Shown piece after piece: positions 36,996 to 48,084 of a stretch of DNA of 64,000 nt. Positions within the stretch are counted from its first letter, which is position 1, and every line of letters begins with the position of its first letter. Source of the stretch: Hybos culiciformis (lineage: Eukaryota; Arthropoda; Insecta; Diptera; Hybotidae); assembly GCA_964007475.1 (NCBI GenBank), contig OZ023273.1:26275557-26339556 (forward strand), given 5' to 3'. The notes under the pieces are model-generated. The model searched no databases. It was given only the letters and a program-made list of their open reading frames with translations, and had not been told where the DNA came from. The position numbers were made by a program, and so were the translations under genes.

Positions 36996-39900
36996 ACTGA
37001 AAATGAAGATATTAATTTTATCTATTTTTCGTAAAAAAAATTTTTTAAAAATATTTTCAAATAATTCATTTTTTGATATCTGAAAAATTTCATTACTTCA
37101 CAAAATTATTTTTTTGTTTCTTTTTCATTACGTTTCCTACCTATCATAATATTTTTTACGATACCTTTCCTGTCAAAAAATTTTTTTTTGTTTTTGTTTT
37201 TATATTTTTTGCAGTTGATTTTTTACTTTCAGATAAAATTAGCTGTGAATAGGTTTCTGGAACATTCCTCCAAAAATTACTTTACTGTGGTAGCTATAAA
37301 CAACGCATTAGTTTTCTTGACCAACAAAACTACTAGAATCTTTTAATTGTCAATTTATCGGTATTTAACATACTTTTGACCATACTCAACATTGGTATGA
37401 TTCTTACTTAGAAAATTTTTATTTAACTCATATACTTTTCTCTCATAGAGTTTTATCTTCAATTTTAAACTGAAAAAGGAACTTAAAAATTAGATAGAGA
37501 TTAACCCTTTTTTGTTTCATAAATAACGAATATTTCTCAATGCGAATTAGATTTTCTTTTTACATATATCGAGGTTTTGAATCATATTGTAAAATAAATA
37601 ATAATGTGTGTGTATAGGTATGAGGGTTTTTTTTATTTATTTTATTTTTGGAAGTTAATATAAATATTTTTTCTTGAAGAAAATAAATAAAGGAATATTT
37701 TATCTTGGCCTTTAAGAAGATAATCGGAAAAAATTTTCAATCGTTTTATAAATATTTCATACAAAAAGGATTTTATATTTTGTTGGTGCTGCTTCTTTTG
37801 TTTTAAAGAAAAACATTTTTATATTTTTTTTTAAATTGTTCCTAAGGGTATTAAAACATAAAACTTTTACATATTTACATTTCTATGGGAAAAGTATATG
37901 AAAACCATTTTTTTTTTTATTTATATTTGTAAAATTTATTGTAGTAAATTGAAAAATAAAAGGCGATAAAAATTAAGGAAGACAGAAAGAAAAGGATTTT
38001 CAAGTGAAAAAAGAAATTTTTATAATAAACAAAAAATAATAAAAATCTCTATACAAAACAAAACATATTTTCTTCATGTCTCATAGAAATAATTGAAATT
38101 TTTTGAGTGAAAATTTTGCTTTTTTTTTCAATAGGAAACCGCATAAAAATATCTTTCAATCACTGCACAACTGCTGTCGTTAAAATGCATTTTATTTCAA
38201 TTTTTTGTTTTGTTTTTTTGTATTCAATTTTAATGTTCTTATTTTCTTTTTAAGCTTTAAGTCAAAATTTTGTTCATTCAAATTTAAAAAAAATATTTTT
38301 TGATTCACAAATAAAGGGAAATCATTAAAACTGTTGAAAGAAAAAAAAAAAGATATTGATTAAGAGTATTGAATCTGGTTAACGAATAAAAATTAGGACA
38401 GCGTTAGTCTAACTGTAAATGGGATTAGACGTAAATAATTGACTGACTAAATTATTGTGAATTGTGATTTATAACAGAGTTTTTGTTCTAAATTAGATAT
38501 TTATAATTCATACTATGAAAAATGTTAGTTCACTAAATATTGTGCCATCAACGTATTTTTAAGTTGATTTCACGAACATTTTTTGTTAAAATAGCTCAAA
38601 AAAGAAAATTAAATAAATTTAATGCAATATTGACAATTTTTTTTTTCAAAATAGTAATCTTTGATATCTTTTTCCAAATATTAATCACTTTAAGTGAAAA
38701 TGTATAAATGTGTGAAAAACTAATTAAAAAAGGGTCGGAACCGTATGAAAAAAGTTGTTGATAAATTATTATTAAAGCATTTTAATTTAAGTTAAAATAT
38801 TTTTTCAATACCCTACATACATATTTATGTATGTTCTGCATTTATAAAAACCAAATGAACCAAAAAAAAACACAAAAAATCTATAATGAATTTAAATCAA
38901 CAAAGTTCAATTTTAAAATAAAAAAAAAATGTTTGTTTTTTCTTCTTTAATCACAATATATGCTCAGTTCATCAATAAGCAATTGGATAATTTAACTTAA
39001 TTAAAGTGGGTATATCTTTATGTTTAGGGTAAAGTTGGTTAATGTGGTTGGTAAATATGTGTACCTATTTTTCTTGAAATGCAAATATCAATTTCAAAGT
39101 TTTTAATTTCTTTATTATTATTATTAACTATTTATTATTTTCAAAATGTAGCTTTTAATTAGTTTTTTATTAGGTATACTCTATATATTTTTGTCCAAAA
39201 CCAATTTTCAGTCCCGCTTCATTTCTTTGAAGCCAAAATTGTAAGATCCTATTTTTTATCTTAAATGTTAATAAACAAAAGATGGAAATTGTTAAAATAT
39301 TTAATTTCCAATAAGCAGTAACCAAATTAGAACAGTGATTAATATTACCCAAGTTTAGCCAATTTAAAAAATTGCTGATTTTCAAAAAAATAAAATGGAT
39401 TTGTCATTTACAAAAAATTGAATGTGAATAAATGTGAAAAAGTGGAAAAGAAACGATGAATAAGATTTTATTTAAGCTTGTAATCTGTTAGAAAGAAAAA
39501 TAAAAGAATTTTAAAGTACCTTAGTAGTAATATTAATTAAAGTAAATTTACTATTTCAATTCAATTAATCTGTATTTATTAGTTTTATAGATCATCTTAG
39601 TTTTTTTTTTCAAATCTTATTTGTGTATAGACCCTTAGATTCTTACAATTTGTATAACAAATTTATTTATTTCATTAAAACACAACAGCAATTTTAAATT
39701 ATTTGAATTTTATCTCACGAACAAGAATGAGAGCAAATGGGAATGATGGAAAGATACACTGAAAAACAAAACATTTATAAAATACAGCAAAAAGAATATA
39801 ACTAAAATTGCATTATTTTCTGGCAATATGTCTTCAAAGTGTTGCATATTAAATGCATAATAAGTTGTCCAAAAAATGTTTGCTAATGAATTTTGCTATA

Positions 39901-41028
39901 CTAAAATTATAGTTTCAATTACTTTTTTATACAAAAATGTGTTTTTGAAATTTTTACAAGAAATATTGCACATATTTGCTTCAACATTTATTTAAAATAT
40001 ATAATTTTAAAAGTGTCTTCAAAATAATTTATAATCTTCAAACATAATCCCAAAAAATCCTTTGCCATTTAGAACAGTTTTGTGATAATAATAAAAGAAG
40101 CCTAGAAGTTTGGAGTGATCAGGCTCCAGAAACTGTTTATTCAGATTTTATAGAAAAAATTTAAAAAGTGTAGGTTTTTCTTTTCTATGGCATACAGCTA
40201 GTTTTTTTTAAAGTCATTCATTTTTTTAATGTCATTAACACATATAAATAGCAAAGGATGTACAAAAATTATAGCTGAGGCAGTTTTTTTTCAGTGCACT
40301 TGAACTTTATGTACAAGATTATTTTATTATTCTGATTACATAGAAAAAATTGATATTGCATAACTATGATTAAGAAAGTTTTCAAATTTTAATAAAAGTT
40401 AAAAAAAAAATTTAAAATGAAACGAGACTTTCCTCTTAACTTATAATATTAAAACAACAATAACAATGCATCTATAATTTGAATAACTTAATCCAATTTA
40501 GAAGAAAAGGATAAAAAATGAGTATAAGATCTATGTAATAAGAATAACAATTGGTTTCTTTTATTTTTAAGCCATATTGTTAATATTTATTATGAAGAAT
40601 AATATTTTGGATTGAATTAAAAAAGGGAAAAAGGCAACTAATATTTCCTTATTACCCTGGAAAAAAAAGACGCAGAGACAAACCCCACTTGCCATTTCCT
40701 TATAATTAAAACCTATCCGAGAGGACCTCATAAAGGAGATGTGTAGAAAAGGTCCATCTGTTAAGGTACATAATACCGTAAAAAACTGGGATAAGAAACT
40801 ACACATTAAACATTTTTAATTTAATTAAATTTTCGATTTTAGTTAACAAATAAAAATTGCATCTCTAATAAAAAAAAAACATCTGACAACCCATTCCAAA
40901 TATCAAATAATTTGTTATAAAAAAACATGGAAAAATTACTTCCGTGAAATAGTTGAATATAACTATTCACATTATTCTTAATTTAATATTTTTAATAATA
41001 TTTTTACAAGTGGTATTTTTGCTATCCA
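36996..41028. other. A/T-rich intergenic DNA
   Basis: No exon recognised. The 40,567-40,806 (-) and 39,170-39,385 (-) frames have no recognisable content. The remainder is homopolymer-rich spacer. Confidence 0.45.
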
Positions 41029-41120
41029 AAACTGGTACGTTTATGCACAACTGTTATTTTGGTTCTGCACAACTTGTATGTTTGTGCAAAACTGGTATTT
41101 TGGTTCTGTATAACTGGTAT
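41029..41120. repeat. Second, short copy of the 19/22-bp minisatellite
   Basis: Four to five units with the same consensus and the same alternation as the array at 600-985: AACTGGTACGTTTATGCAC (19), AACTGTTATTTTGGTTCTGC plus AC (22), then 19- and about 22-bp units. The two loci are about 40 kb apart. Confidence 0.85.
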
Positions 41121-41168
41121 ATATAGTTTTTATCTTAATTTATATTATGACAAATTGTAGAGGCATTG

Positions 41169-41393
41169 TCAGAACTTAACTATCGCTTGTGCAGTTTCTA
41201 TATTGTGTAGCGGCACAAAACCAGAATTTTGATCTTTACGTAAACTACTTTTACAGTATTTTATGCTAAAACGAATAGTCAAGCAAGTACTACTATATTT
41301 AAAAATCACCTCTGAAATGAACATAGTTACTTGATGGCAATATTTAACACCCGAGTATAAGAGTCTGTTACGAATATTTGTGCCAACTGCCAA
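41169..41393 (-). CDS. Possible terminal exon or gene fragment, unassigned
   Basis: A stop-terminated open stretch of 74 codons whose 5' edge abuts an excellent splice-acceptor context on the minus strand (TTTATTTTTCAG just before 41,393). The composition is balanced (Gly, Val, Thr, Ser, Cys, His, Arg, Gln), unlike chance frames here. Motifs include YSGVKYCHQVTMF, LTIRFSIKY and QNSGFVPLHNIETAQ. It lacks an ATG at its start, as expected for an internal-to-terminal exon. No upstream exon was firmly identified; an open stretch at 46,087-46,278 (-) could be one. The family is not recognised, and a decayed transposon piece is the alternative. Confidence 0.28.
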   Translation of the reverse strand: MAVGTNIRNRLLYSGVKYCHQVTMFISEVIFKYSSTCLTIRFSIKYCKSSLRKDQNSGFVPLHNIETAQAIVKF

Positions 41394-41399
41394 CTGAAA

Positions 41400-42339
41400 A
41401 ATAAATGTTTTCCATCATAACATATTTTTGTTCAAACGGAGTTTTTTAGCACTAACTTAACTAGTACATAAATATTGAAATTTTTCTGGGTATATAATAT
41501 TATTTTCAATTTTACTGAAATAAATATTTTATACACAGTATAGACCTCATTTAAAAATACTATAGACATAATTATGTAAAGTCTCAATCACAAAATCCCG
41601 TCTACCTATCTGGGGGTCAGAGTTTTAATAAATCATGTTATCGGTATTTTTTTTTTAATAAATCATGACTTTTTTTACAATAGAAATTTATGTTAAAGAA
41701 ATTTTTCTTAACAAAAGGATATCACTTTTTTTTTTCTTATTCTTGGGAAAATTCGAATGAAACCCTTTTATTGAAAAAATTGAACAATGTGTCTTGGTTT
41801 TTTTTACTGCAAAAAAAGAAAACTGAAAAAAAAATGTTTTTTTCTTTTATAATGTAAAAACAAGATGAATTATACTTTGTGATCCTTTTTGAAAATGCAT
41901 TCTTTAAAAAAAAAAAAATAAGAAAAAATAAGAAAAGTTTTTACTAGAAGTTAGAAAATAATTTTAAAAACTTTTATTAAAAAATTCAACATTATTGCTA
42001 AAATAAATTTTTAAGATTTCTATTTTTTTTATTTGATGGTATGTATACGATTTCTTCAAGGAAAATACAACCTTTAAGAAAACTATATATATCCTAAAGA
42101 CGTTATATAAGAAGTACGTGATTTAAAATAGTAAATTAAACAATATTACAAAAAAAAAATAACTCCTAATATTGAGTTTACGAAAATTAAGTGAAATTTA
42201 TCTATATATTTACAGATTTACACTCATTTCCTAGAAGAAATTTCATTTAATTGTAAAAATTTTGATAATTATTATTATTTGCTGTTATAGCGTACTACGT
42301 CGTCGTGAAAGAAACTAACTTTATTTTGTTTCATTATAC
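41400..42339. other. A/T-rich spacer
   Basis: No gene or element ends seen; mainly homopolymers and A/T simple sequence. Confidence 0.5.
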
Positions 42340-42894
42340 TACTTAATCAGTGGTGGGATTCCAAACATTTAACAACCGGTACGCATCCCGTAAAAAAAAA
42401 ATAATACAATTTTTTTTGTGGTTTCGAATCCTCTAAAAAGTTTTTTTAATTTTTTTCATTAGATTCTAAAGACCTTTCCAGAACATATATATACTTTATC
42501 ATTCATAAAAACTCATAAATTTTTAGATTGATGTTTCCAAATGTTGTAATTTCAAAACATGCTTGCTTGTTACACGTTTATAACTTTGTAAAAGCATATT
42601 TTTACTCTTATTCAGTTCTTTACTCACAGTATTCACATAACATAGTTAAAGAAATAGGAGATTTTTCAGATAAATAAGTAAACTGCTTGTCAAATTTTCC
42701 AGTATTTCTTTTATAAATTAATAAAAAAGCCAGAAAAAAAATTGTTTTACTGTAAATTGTACGCGCATCACCTGTCGAGATACTCATCGTGTGAAAGTGG
42801 TTTTTAAATTTTTAATGCGTTGGGGATCGTTATGTTGTATTTAGTGCTATAGAATTTAGATCACTAAATGGAGTATTATATGCGTCAATACACA

Positions 42895-43005
42895 TGCAAT
42901 CATTTAGATGCATCTGCGTAAATAATGAAAAAATTTAGATGCATCAGCGTATATAATGAAAAAATTTAGATGCATCAGCGTAAATAATGAAATCATTTAG
43001 ATGTT
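42895..43005. repeat. Tandem units of about 31-36 bp inside the hAT element
   Basis: The word ATTTAGATGCATCAGCGTA with AATAATGAAA spacers is repeated about four times with minor variation (TCTGCGTA, TCAGCGTATA), the last copy being truncated. Confidence 0.8.
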
Positions 43006-43116
43006 TCGTATTGAATATTACGTAATATCTAAACAAACATAATATCTCTCACAATATTTCAATACAACCAAATACAAAAAAAAATGCAACTACCTCTCCC
43101 CTACGCATTAAAACAG

Positions 43117-43300
43117 TATATTGGATATGTAAACAAAATTTGTTATACAACTCGTTCTGTATTTCAAAAATACATTGACACTTGTCAATTTATATCACTC
43201 GACCTTCGGTCTCGTGATATAAGTATTGACTCGTGTCAATGTATTTTTGTGTATACAGAACTCTTAATTAATAACAAATTTAGTTTACATATACAATAAT
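43117..43300. repeat. Nested imperfect foldback, about 90-bp arms
   Basis: The arms are inverted about a centre near 43,207-43,211 (GACCTTCGGTC). The left arm reads ATACATTGACACTTGTCAAT toward the centre, and the right arm mirrors it with ATTGACTCGTGTCAATGTAT. The outer parts (ATATGTAAACAAAATTTGTT against its inverted partner in 43,270-43,297) also match, with small indels. It sits inside the hAT element, so it either inserted there or evolved as its subrepeat. Confidence 0.8.
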
Positions 43301-43590
43301 CTACTATTAGATAACACACAGACCGAAAGACAAACATCATGTTTTTTATATAATTCAAATTTTATTTTTAACACAAATTTCAATGTAAATTCAAATTGTA
43401 TAGTCTTTGAGTAGTTGAGAAATTGCCACGGAGGGACTGTTAAAACAGTGAATAGTTATTTCAAAACTTTTTCAGGCGATTTTCGTGAACCTACAAATTT
43501 TAGGAAACGGTTCGCGCGAATTGTAAATATTTTAGGCAACGGTTCGCGCGAACCGGTGCGAACCGGCTGAATCCCACCACTGTACTTAAT

Positions 43591-44871
43591 GTAAATTATC
43601 AACGACAGGACCGAAGCTGGAAGTTAATTCGTGGTTGCTTTATTGGGTTTCTATTTAAATTTATTTTAATATTTACATTTTGAAATAAAAAAAACAAAAT
43701 TTGATACCGTAGGTAGAAAATATAGAAATGATTTTAACATAACATCGAATTTTGAATTATTTGAAAGCATAACATGTCAGCACTGATATAAGATGGTATT
43801 ACAGTGTAGCTTTCTCTCTATTTGTTTGATTTCACGTATTTTTTAATTTTTAATATTTATTTATATAAATTTTGGAAAAGTGATAATTTTTCTTTTATAT
43901 ATGTAGAAGCCAATTTACTTAAACGGTCAAATCATTATATATTATGTTCAAAGAAATTCAATTTTGGATTAAAAAGAAAATATCTACTTAGAAAATTTAA
44001 TGGTTTATAACGTTAAAAAAAATTGGAATCGTTATATTGAATAATATCTATTTGTCACTAAATCATTAAAAACAAAAACAATAAATTAATAAAAATATAA
44101 AAAAAAAAAATTATAATAACCCAGTTTCCTAGAAAAATATTTTATCCACAAAAACTTTATCCTTTTAAATGTAATTAAAATACTGAAATTTGTTTAATGG
44201 AAATAAATAGTGATAGAATCATTACATAATCAGATACCACAAAGCCCCATAATATTAATGAGAAAATCTTTTAAGTGAAATAAAAAAAAAACTGAAAAAA
44301 AAAAAAATACTGAAAAACCATGGAAAATATTTTTTTCATGAATTAAATCCGCTGGGATTTTCTGTTAAGGAATATAATAGAAAAATATTCCAATTGCTTT
44401 TTTAGTGGTTAATTCCCAAAGAGAAAATACGCGAGAAAATATATATATTTGCAAAAAGTGTGATAAAAAATAGTTAATTAAGAATTTTTTCTTAATTAAA
44501 AATTTTTTCTTAAAAGGAAAAAAAAATGAAAAAAAATCCTTCAGCACTAAAATGTTTGAACAAATTAATAATACTTGAATTTCATTAGATTACACGAAAT
44601 GTGAAAGAATATTTTTTTTTCTCCACTTAATGTACATGAAAAAAAAAAAAATGTTTTTAATTTTTTTTTGTATTACTTCCGTTTCGTTTTTAATATCATT
44701 TAAAGTTTTTTTTTTTTTTTTTTTTGTACAAACGTAATAAAGCACATACTTTTAAGAATTATTTTTGATGACAAGAAATGCAGATTTTTTTTTTTTTTCA
44801 ACGTCACTTTAGTAATTTAGTTTATTTCAATTTATCGATTAACTTTTTTATTTAATGTGACATTTGCTTTT
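43591..44871. other. A/T-rich spacer
   Basis: No gene recognised. Small frames at 43,822-44,010 (+) and 44,365-44,547 (-) are Phe/Lys/Ile-rich and of chance type. Confidence 0.5.
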
Positions 44872-45973
44872 AAGATATTATAGATAAACCATTGTGAAGT
44901 GCAGATATATGCAGATGATATGAAATTTTTCAAAAAAATTGTGACTGAATCTGACAGCTCTCTGCTTCAACATGACCTAGACAACTTCTATAATTGGTGT
45001 CATGTTAATAATCTTAAGCTTAATATTGGAAAATGCCAATTTGTGACTTATTCCCGTCGAGTAAATAGAATTCAAACATCTTACTCTTTTAACAACGAAC
45101 CTTTGGAAAGAGTTGAATCAATCAAAGATCTCGGCATTTACTTTGATGAAAAACTTTCTTTTAAAAATCATTACACCTATATCATAAACAAGGCCAATTC
45201 AATGTTGGGTTTCGTTAAACGTTGGTCCAAAGATTTTCCAGATCCCTATACTTTAAAAGCTCTATTTATGACTTTGGTCCGACCCAATTTGGAATATGCC
45301 AGCCAAGTCTGGTCTCCGTTCTATCAAGTTCACATTGATAGAATTGAATCCATTCAGAAAAAATTTCTGAGATTTGCTTTACGTAACTTACCTTGGTCTG
45401 ACCCACTTGTTCTTCCATCTTATCACAACAGACTTAATTTGATTAATTTGACTTCATTGGAAAAAAGGCGAGAGGTGGCTGATCTCATTTTCCTAATTGA
45501 AATTATTAACAATAATATAGTATCCAAATATATTTCCAATAAAATTCATTTTACTACTAATTTCAGATTGCGCTCCCCAAATCTCTTTGTTACTTTTCCC
45601 CATAGAACTAATTATTGTAAATTTGAACCTGTCAATCGAATGTTGATTTTGGGTAATAGATACAAAGATTTCATTGACCTTTCCTTATCAAAACATATTC
45701 AAAAAACTCGATTATTTAACCGTATTGACTTTCGCTAAAAAGATTTTATTTCTTACGAATAGAATTATGTTATGTAATTTAATTTTTTGCTAAGATGATC
45801 ATTTTTTGTTTTTTATTATAATAATAATAAATAATTAATTATGTAAGTAAATTTTTGCTTTGATAATGTATATTTTTTGTAAACTGTAGATTTAAGCTTT
45901 TTTTGTAAACTGTTTGTATTAAGCAGATATGAAATAAATAAATAAATAAATAAATTAAAAGATATTATAGATA
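44872..45973 (+). mobile_element. 5'-truncated jockey-like non-LTR retrotransposon with 15-bp TSD
   Basis: The insertion is about 44,887-45,958, flanked by identical 15-bp direct repeats AAGATATTATAGATA (44,872-44,886 and 45,959-45,973). It starts inside the reverse transcriptase domain, ends in an (AAAT)n tail (about 45,929-45,953), and has about 190 bp of 3' UTR. 5' truncation, a simple 3' tail and a long TSD are hallmarks of target-primed reverse transcription. The frame is undamaged and the TSD perfect, so insertion is probably recent. Confidence 0.95.
44884..45738 (+). CDS. Partial reverse transcriptase ORF, jockey/I-group LINE
   Basis: An open frame of about 280 codons encodes the C-terminal part of the ORF2 protein. 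It begins at the catalytic YADD box (QIYADDMKFF) and lacks the upstream endonuclease domain and RT fingers. Downstream motifs typical of jockey-like RT follow: LDNFYNWCHVNNLKLNIGKC, ESIKDLGIYFDEKLSF, VRPNLEYASQVWSP, IDRIESIQKKFLRFALR and LPWSDP. It ends at a natural TAA at 45,736-45,738. The first in-frame ATG is at 44,920, so with no promoter and no N-terminus it is a dead-on-arrival copy rather than a working enzyme. Assignment to the jockey clade rather than a close relative is by motif memory only. Confidence 0.9.
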   Translation: MNHCEVQIYADDMKFFKKIVTESDSSLLQHDLDNFYNWCHVNNLKLNIGKCQFVTYSRRVNRIQTSYSFNNEPLERVESIKDLGIYFDEKLSFKNHYTYIINKANSMLGFVKRWSKDFPDPYTLKALFMTLVRPNLEYASQVWSPFYQVHIDRIESIQKKFLRFALRNLPWSDPLVLPSYHNRLNLINLTSLEKRREVADLIFLIEIINNNIVSKYISNKIHFTTNFRLRSPNLFVTFPHRTNYCKFEPVNRMLILGNRYKDFIDLSLSKHIQKTRLFNRIDFR

Positions 45974-46769
45974 GAAAGGATAAAAATTGAAAGATAATTC
46001 TTTTTTATAGTAAGCCCAATCACCATTAAATTTAAATCAAGTGTTAATCTTTCCAATCTTATTGCTAAAATACGTCTTTTTTCTGTTTATAAAGAAATTG
46101 ATATAAAATTATTGTGAAAGAAATAACAATAATCCTTTTTGAGAGATTGGTAATTCAGAAATTCAATCCTGTAAAATAGTGTCGGGCGATCGATACGCTG
46201 CCATGATAATTTTTGTAAAATATTCAAAAATTTTAGAGTTTTTGAACTTTGATGTGATTGTTGAATAAACGAATACATGGCAGCAAAACTCTTAACTCAT
46301 CAAAAATTTTATGATTTCAGGATCAGGAAAACTGAAGTTAAAATATTTTATAAAACTGAATAGCGCCTAGAGGAAGGAAATAAAAAATTTTTCTTTACTT
46401 TTTATAACATTTTTATTTAATTTTTTTTTTATATACATTCAATCATTTATGTTACAAAAAGAAACAACTAATCTTTAAAACCCTCAAAAAAAAAAATTCA
46501 GATTTATGTGTCCAAAAATTTTTTAAAGTAATTAATTTTCTATTCAAATTTTATTCTTTTTCATATTAAAAGATAGTTTCAAATAGTTATTTTATTTGTT
46601 TGAATATTTATGTTGAATACCTTGTACTTAGAATTATTTTGCATCACTTAGAATGATCATTTAACATCTCATTTATTTAAACTGATAATGGTAAAAAATG
46701 AGAAAATTAGTATTCACATAAAAAAAAATTTTAGTTGATTTATGATTTATGTTTTTTCTTTAAGTTGTA
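45974..46769. other. Spacer with a small open stretch of uncertain status
   Basis: The minus-strand frame 46,087-46,278 has an ATG and a less biased middle (LNILQKLSWQRIDRPTLFYR) but no recognisable domain, and its C-terminal half is Phe/Ser/Ile-rich. It could be an exon remnant upstream of the 41,169-41,393 stretch, but no convincing donor site is visible. The rest is A/T spacer. Confidence 0.3.
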
Positions 46770-47338
46770 CCATTGAGTAATAATATTTATAAGAGGGTCA
46801 GAATTCATAGAAGTAAATTTCAGAATTTTTTTTTCAAATAACTCAAAAATGATGACAATATTTTCAATGTATTGAATAAAAATTTCATACTCAAATGTGT
46901 TTATTCTTAATACAATAATAAAAATAATAAAATTAAGAATAAACAGATTTGAGTTAAAACGTTTTACTCAATACATTCAAAATATTGTCATAATTTTTGA
47001 AAAAAATTTACTTGTATGAATTCTGTCCCTCTTATAAATATTATTACTCAATGGTTGTACCATTGAGTAATAATTATTTATAAGAGGAGAAGAATTCATA
47101 CAAGTAAATTTCAGAATTTTTTTTCAAATAACTCAAAAATGATGACAATATTATCAATGTATTGAATAAAAATTTCACACTCAAATGTGTTTATTCTTAA
47201 TACAATAATTAAAATAATAAAATTAAGAATAAACACATTTGAGTTAAAAAATTTTACTCAATACATTGAAAATATTGTCATAATTTTTGAGTTATTTAGA
47301 AAAAAATTTACTTGTATGAATTCTGTCCCTCTTCTAAA
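46770..47338. mobile_element. Two tandem foldback (MITE-like) units
   Basis: Unit 1 (46,770-47,054, 285 bp) is a full inverted repeat. The left end CCATTGAGTAATAATATTTA and the right end are reverse complements, with symmetry continuing through ATAAGAGGG(A/T)CAGAATTCAT and TCAAATGTGTTTATTCTTAA. Unit 2 begins at 47,060 with CCATTGAGTAATAATTATTT and repeats the sequence closely. It stops at about 47,338 (CCCTCTTCTA), so it lacks the terminal 20 or so bases. TTGTA precedes each unit (46,765-46,769 and 47,055-47,059), suggesting insertion of one copy at the end of another or a tandem duplication. There is no coding capacity. Confidence 0.9.
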
Positions 47339-48084
47339 AACAGTATAATAGAAGTAATGAGATTTCTCTGTTGAAATCCATTATGTTGCTAATTTTGCCT
47401 TCCTTGAAATACATTTTTTGGGGTTTTATATTTTTAAAGTCTGACTGCATACTAAATAATACCCAAAATGTTGTACAGTAGTATTCAGAATAAAAGAGGC
47501 TAAAGTAGCTGAACAAAAAAAAAAAGAAATAATCCGACCGATATTCTAAAATTTCTTGTATTTCTTGTATTACCCGTCCATAGTTAATAATTTTGTGGAA
47601 ATTTAAAAAAACCGAGTTTATGTTTCTACAACGAGTGCAAACCGCATGTAATGTAAATCGAACATAGTAAAAACATGAACATTTGCTTAAAATTCAACTA
47701 AAGGTTCAATAAGTCCGGTATCAATAAAATATTTGATTTGCTTTATAATCATCTATAGTTTACAACAGTTCTTTGATGGACACAATATCATTTAATATTT
47801 TAATATTTACTTATTTTTATTATATTTATAAAAATGTCTTAATATTTTTTTTCCAAAAACAAAATCTACTAAATATTAGAAATATGAATTTAACAATTTT
47901 CGACTCATTTCGTTTTCTAGTTTAATTTTTTTTGCATAACATGTTCCGATTTGTAACATAATTTTTGCATGAATTTATAAAAATTTTATTCTCCCATCAA
48001 TTCGAATGAAACTTTTAATATTGAAATAATACAAAATATTATTATTATTATTTTATTTTTTTAAATATCTGAATTATGAAATTT
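47339..48084. other. 3' flank of the nicotinic receptor gene
   Basis: A/T-rich sequence downstream of the receptor stop codon, presumably containing its 3' UTR. An AATAAA on the minus strand (TTTATT at 48,052-48,057) lies only about 30 bases past the stop and is a possible but unproven polyadenylation signal. No other gene seen. Confidence 0.4.

Larger units (their letters stand above)
42340..43590. mobile_element. 1.2-kb non-autonomous hAT element with 8-bp TSD
   Basis: The element is 42,348-43,582, flanked by perfect 8-bp repeats TACTTAAT (42,340-42,347 and 43,583-43,590). Perfect 14-bp TIRs CAGTGGTGGGATTC begin with the hAT-typical CAG. Subterminal GC-rich words recur at the right end (AACGGTTCGCGCGAA twice, then GAACCGG twice, 43,488-43,569), echoing AACCGGTACG at the left end (42,373). 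These are likely transposase-binding repeats. No transposase ORF survives. The interior contains about four tandem units of about 31-36 bp with TTTAGATGCATC(A/T)GCGTA (about 42,900-43,005) and a nested foldback. Confidence 0.92.

Noticed and set aside
40567..40806. 79-codon minus-strand ORF
   Set aside because: No domain recognised and Phe/Ile/Leu-rich; likely chance.
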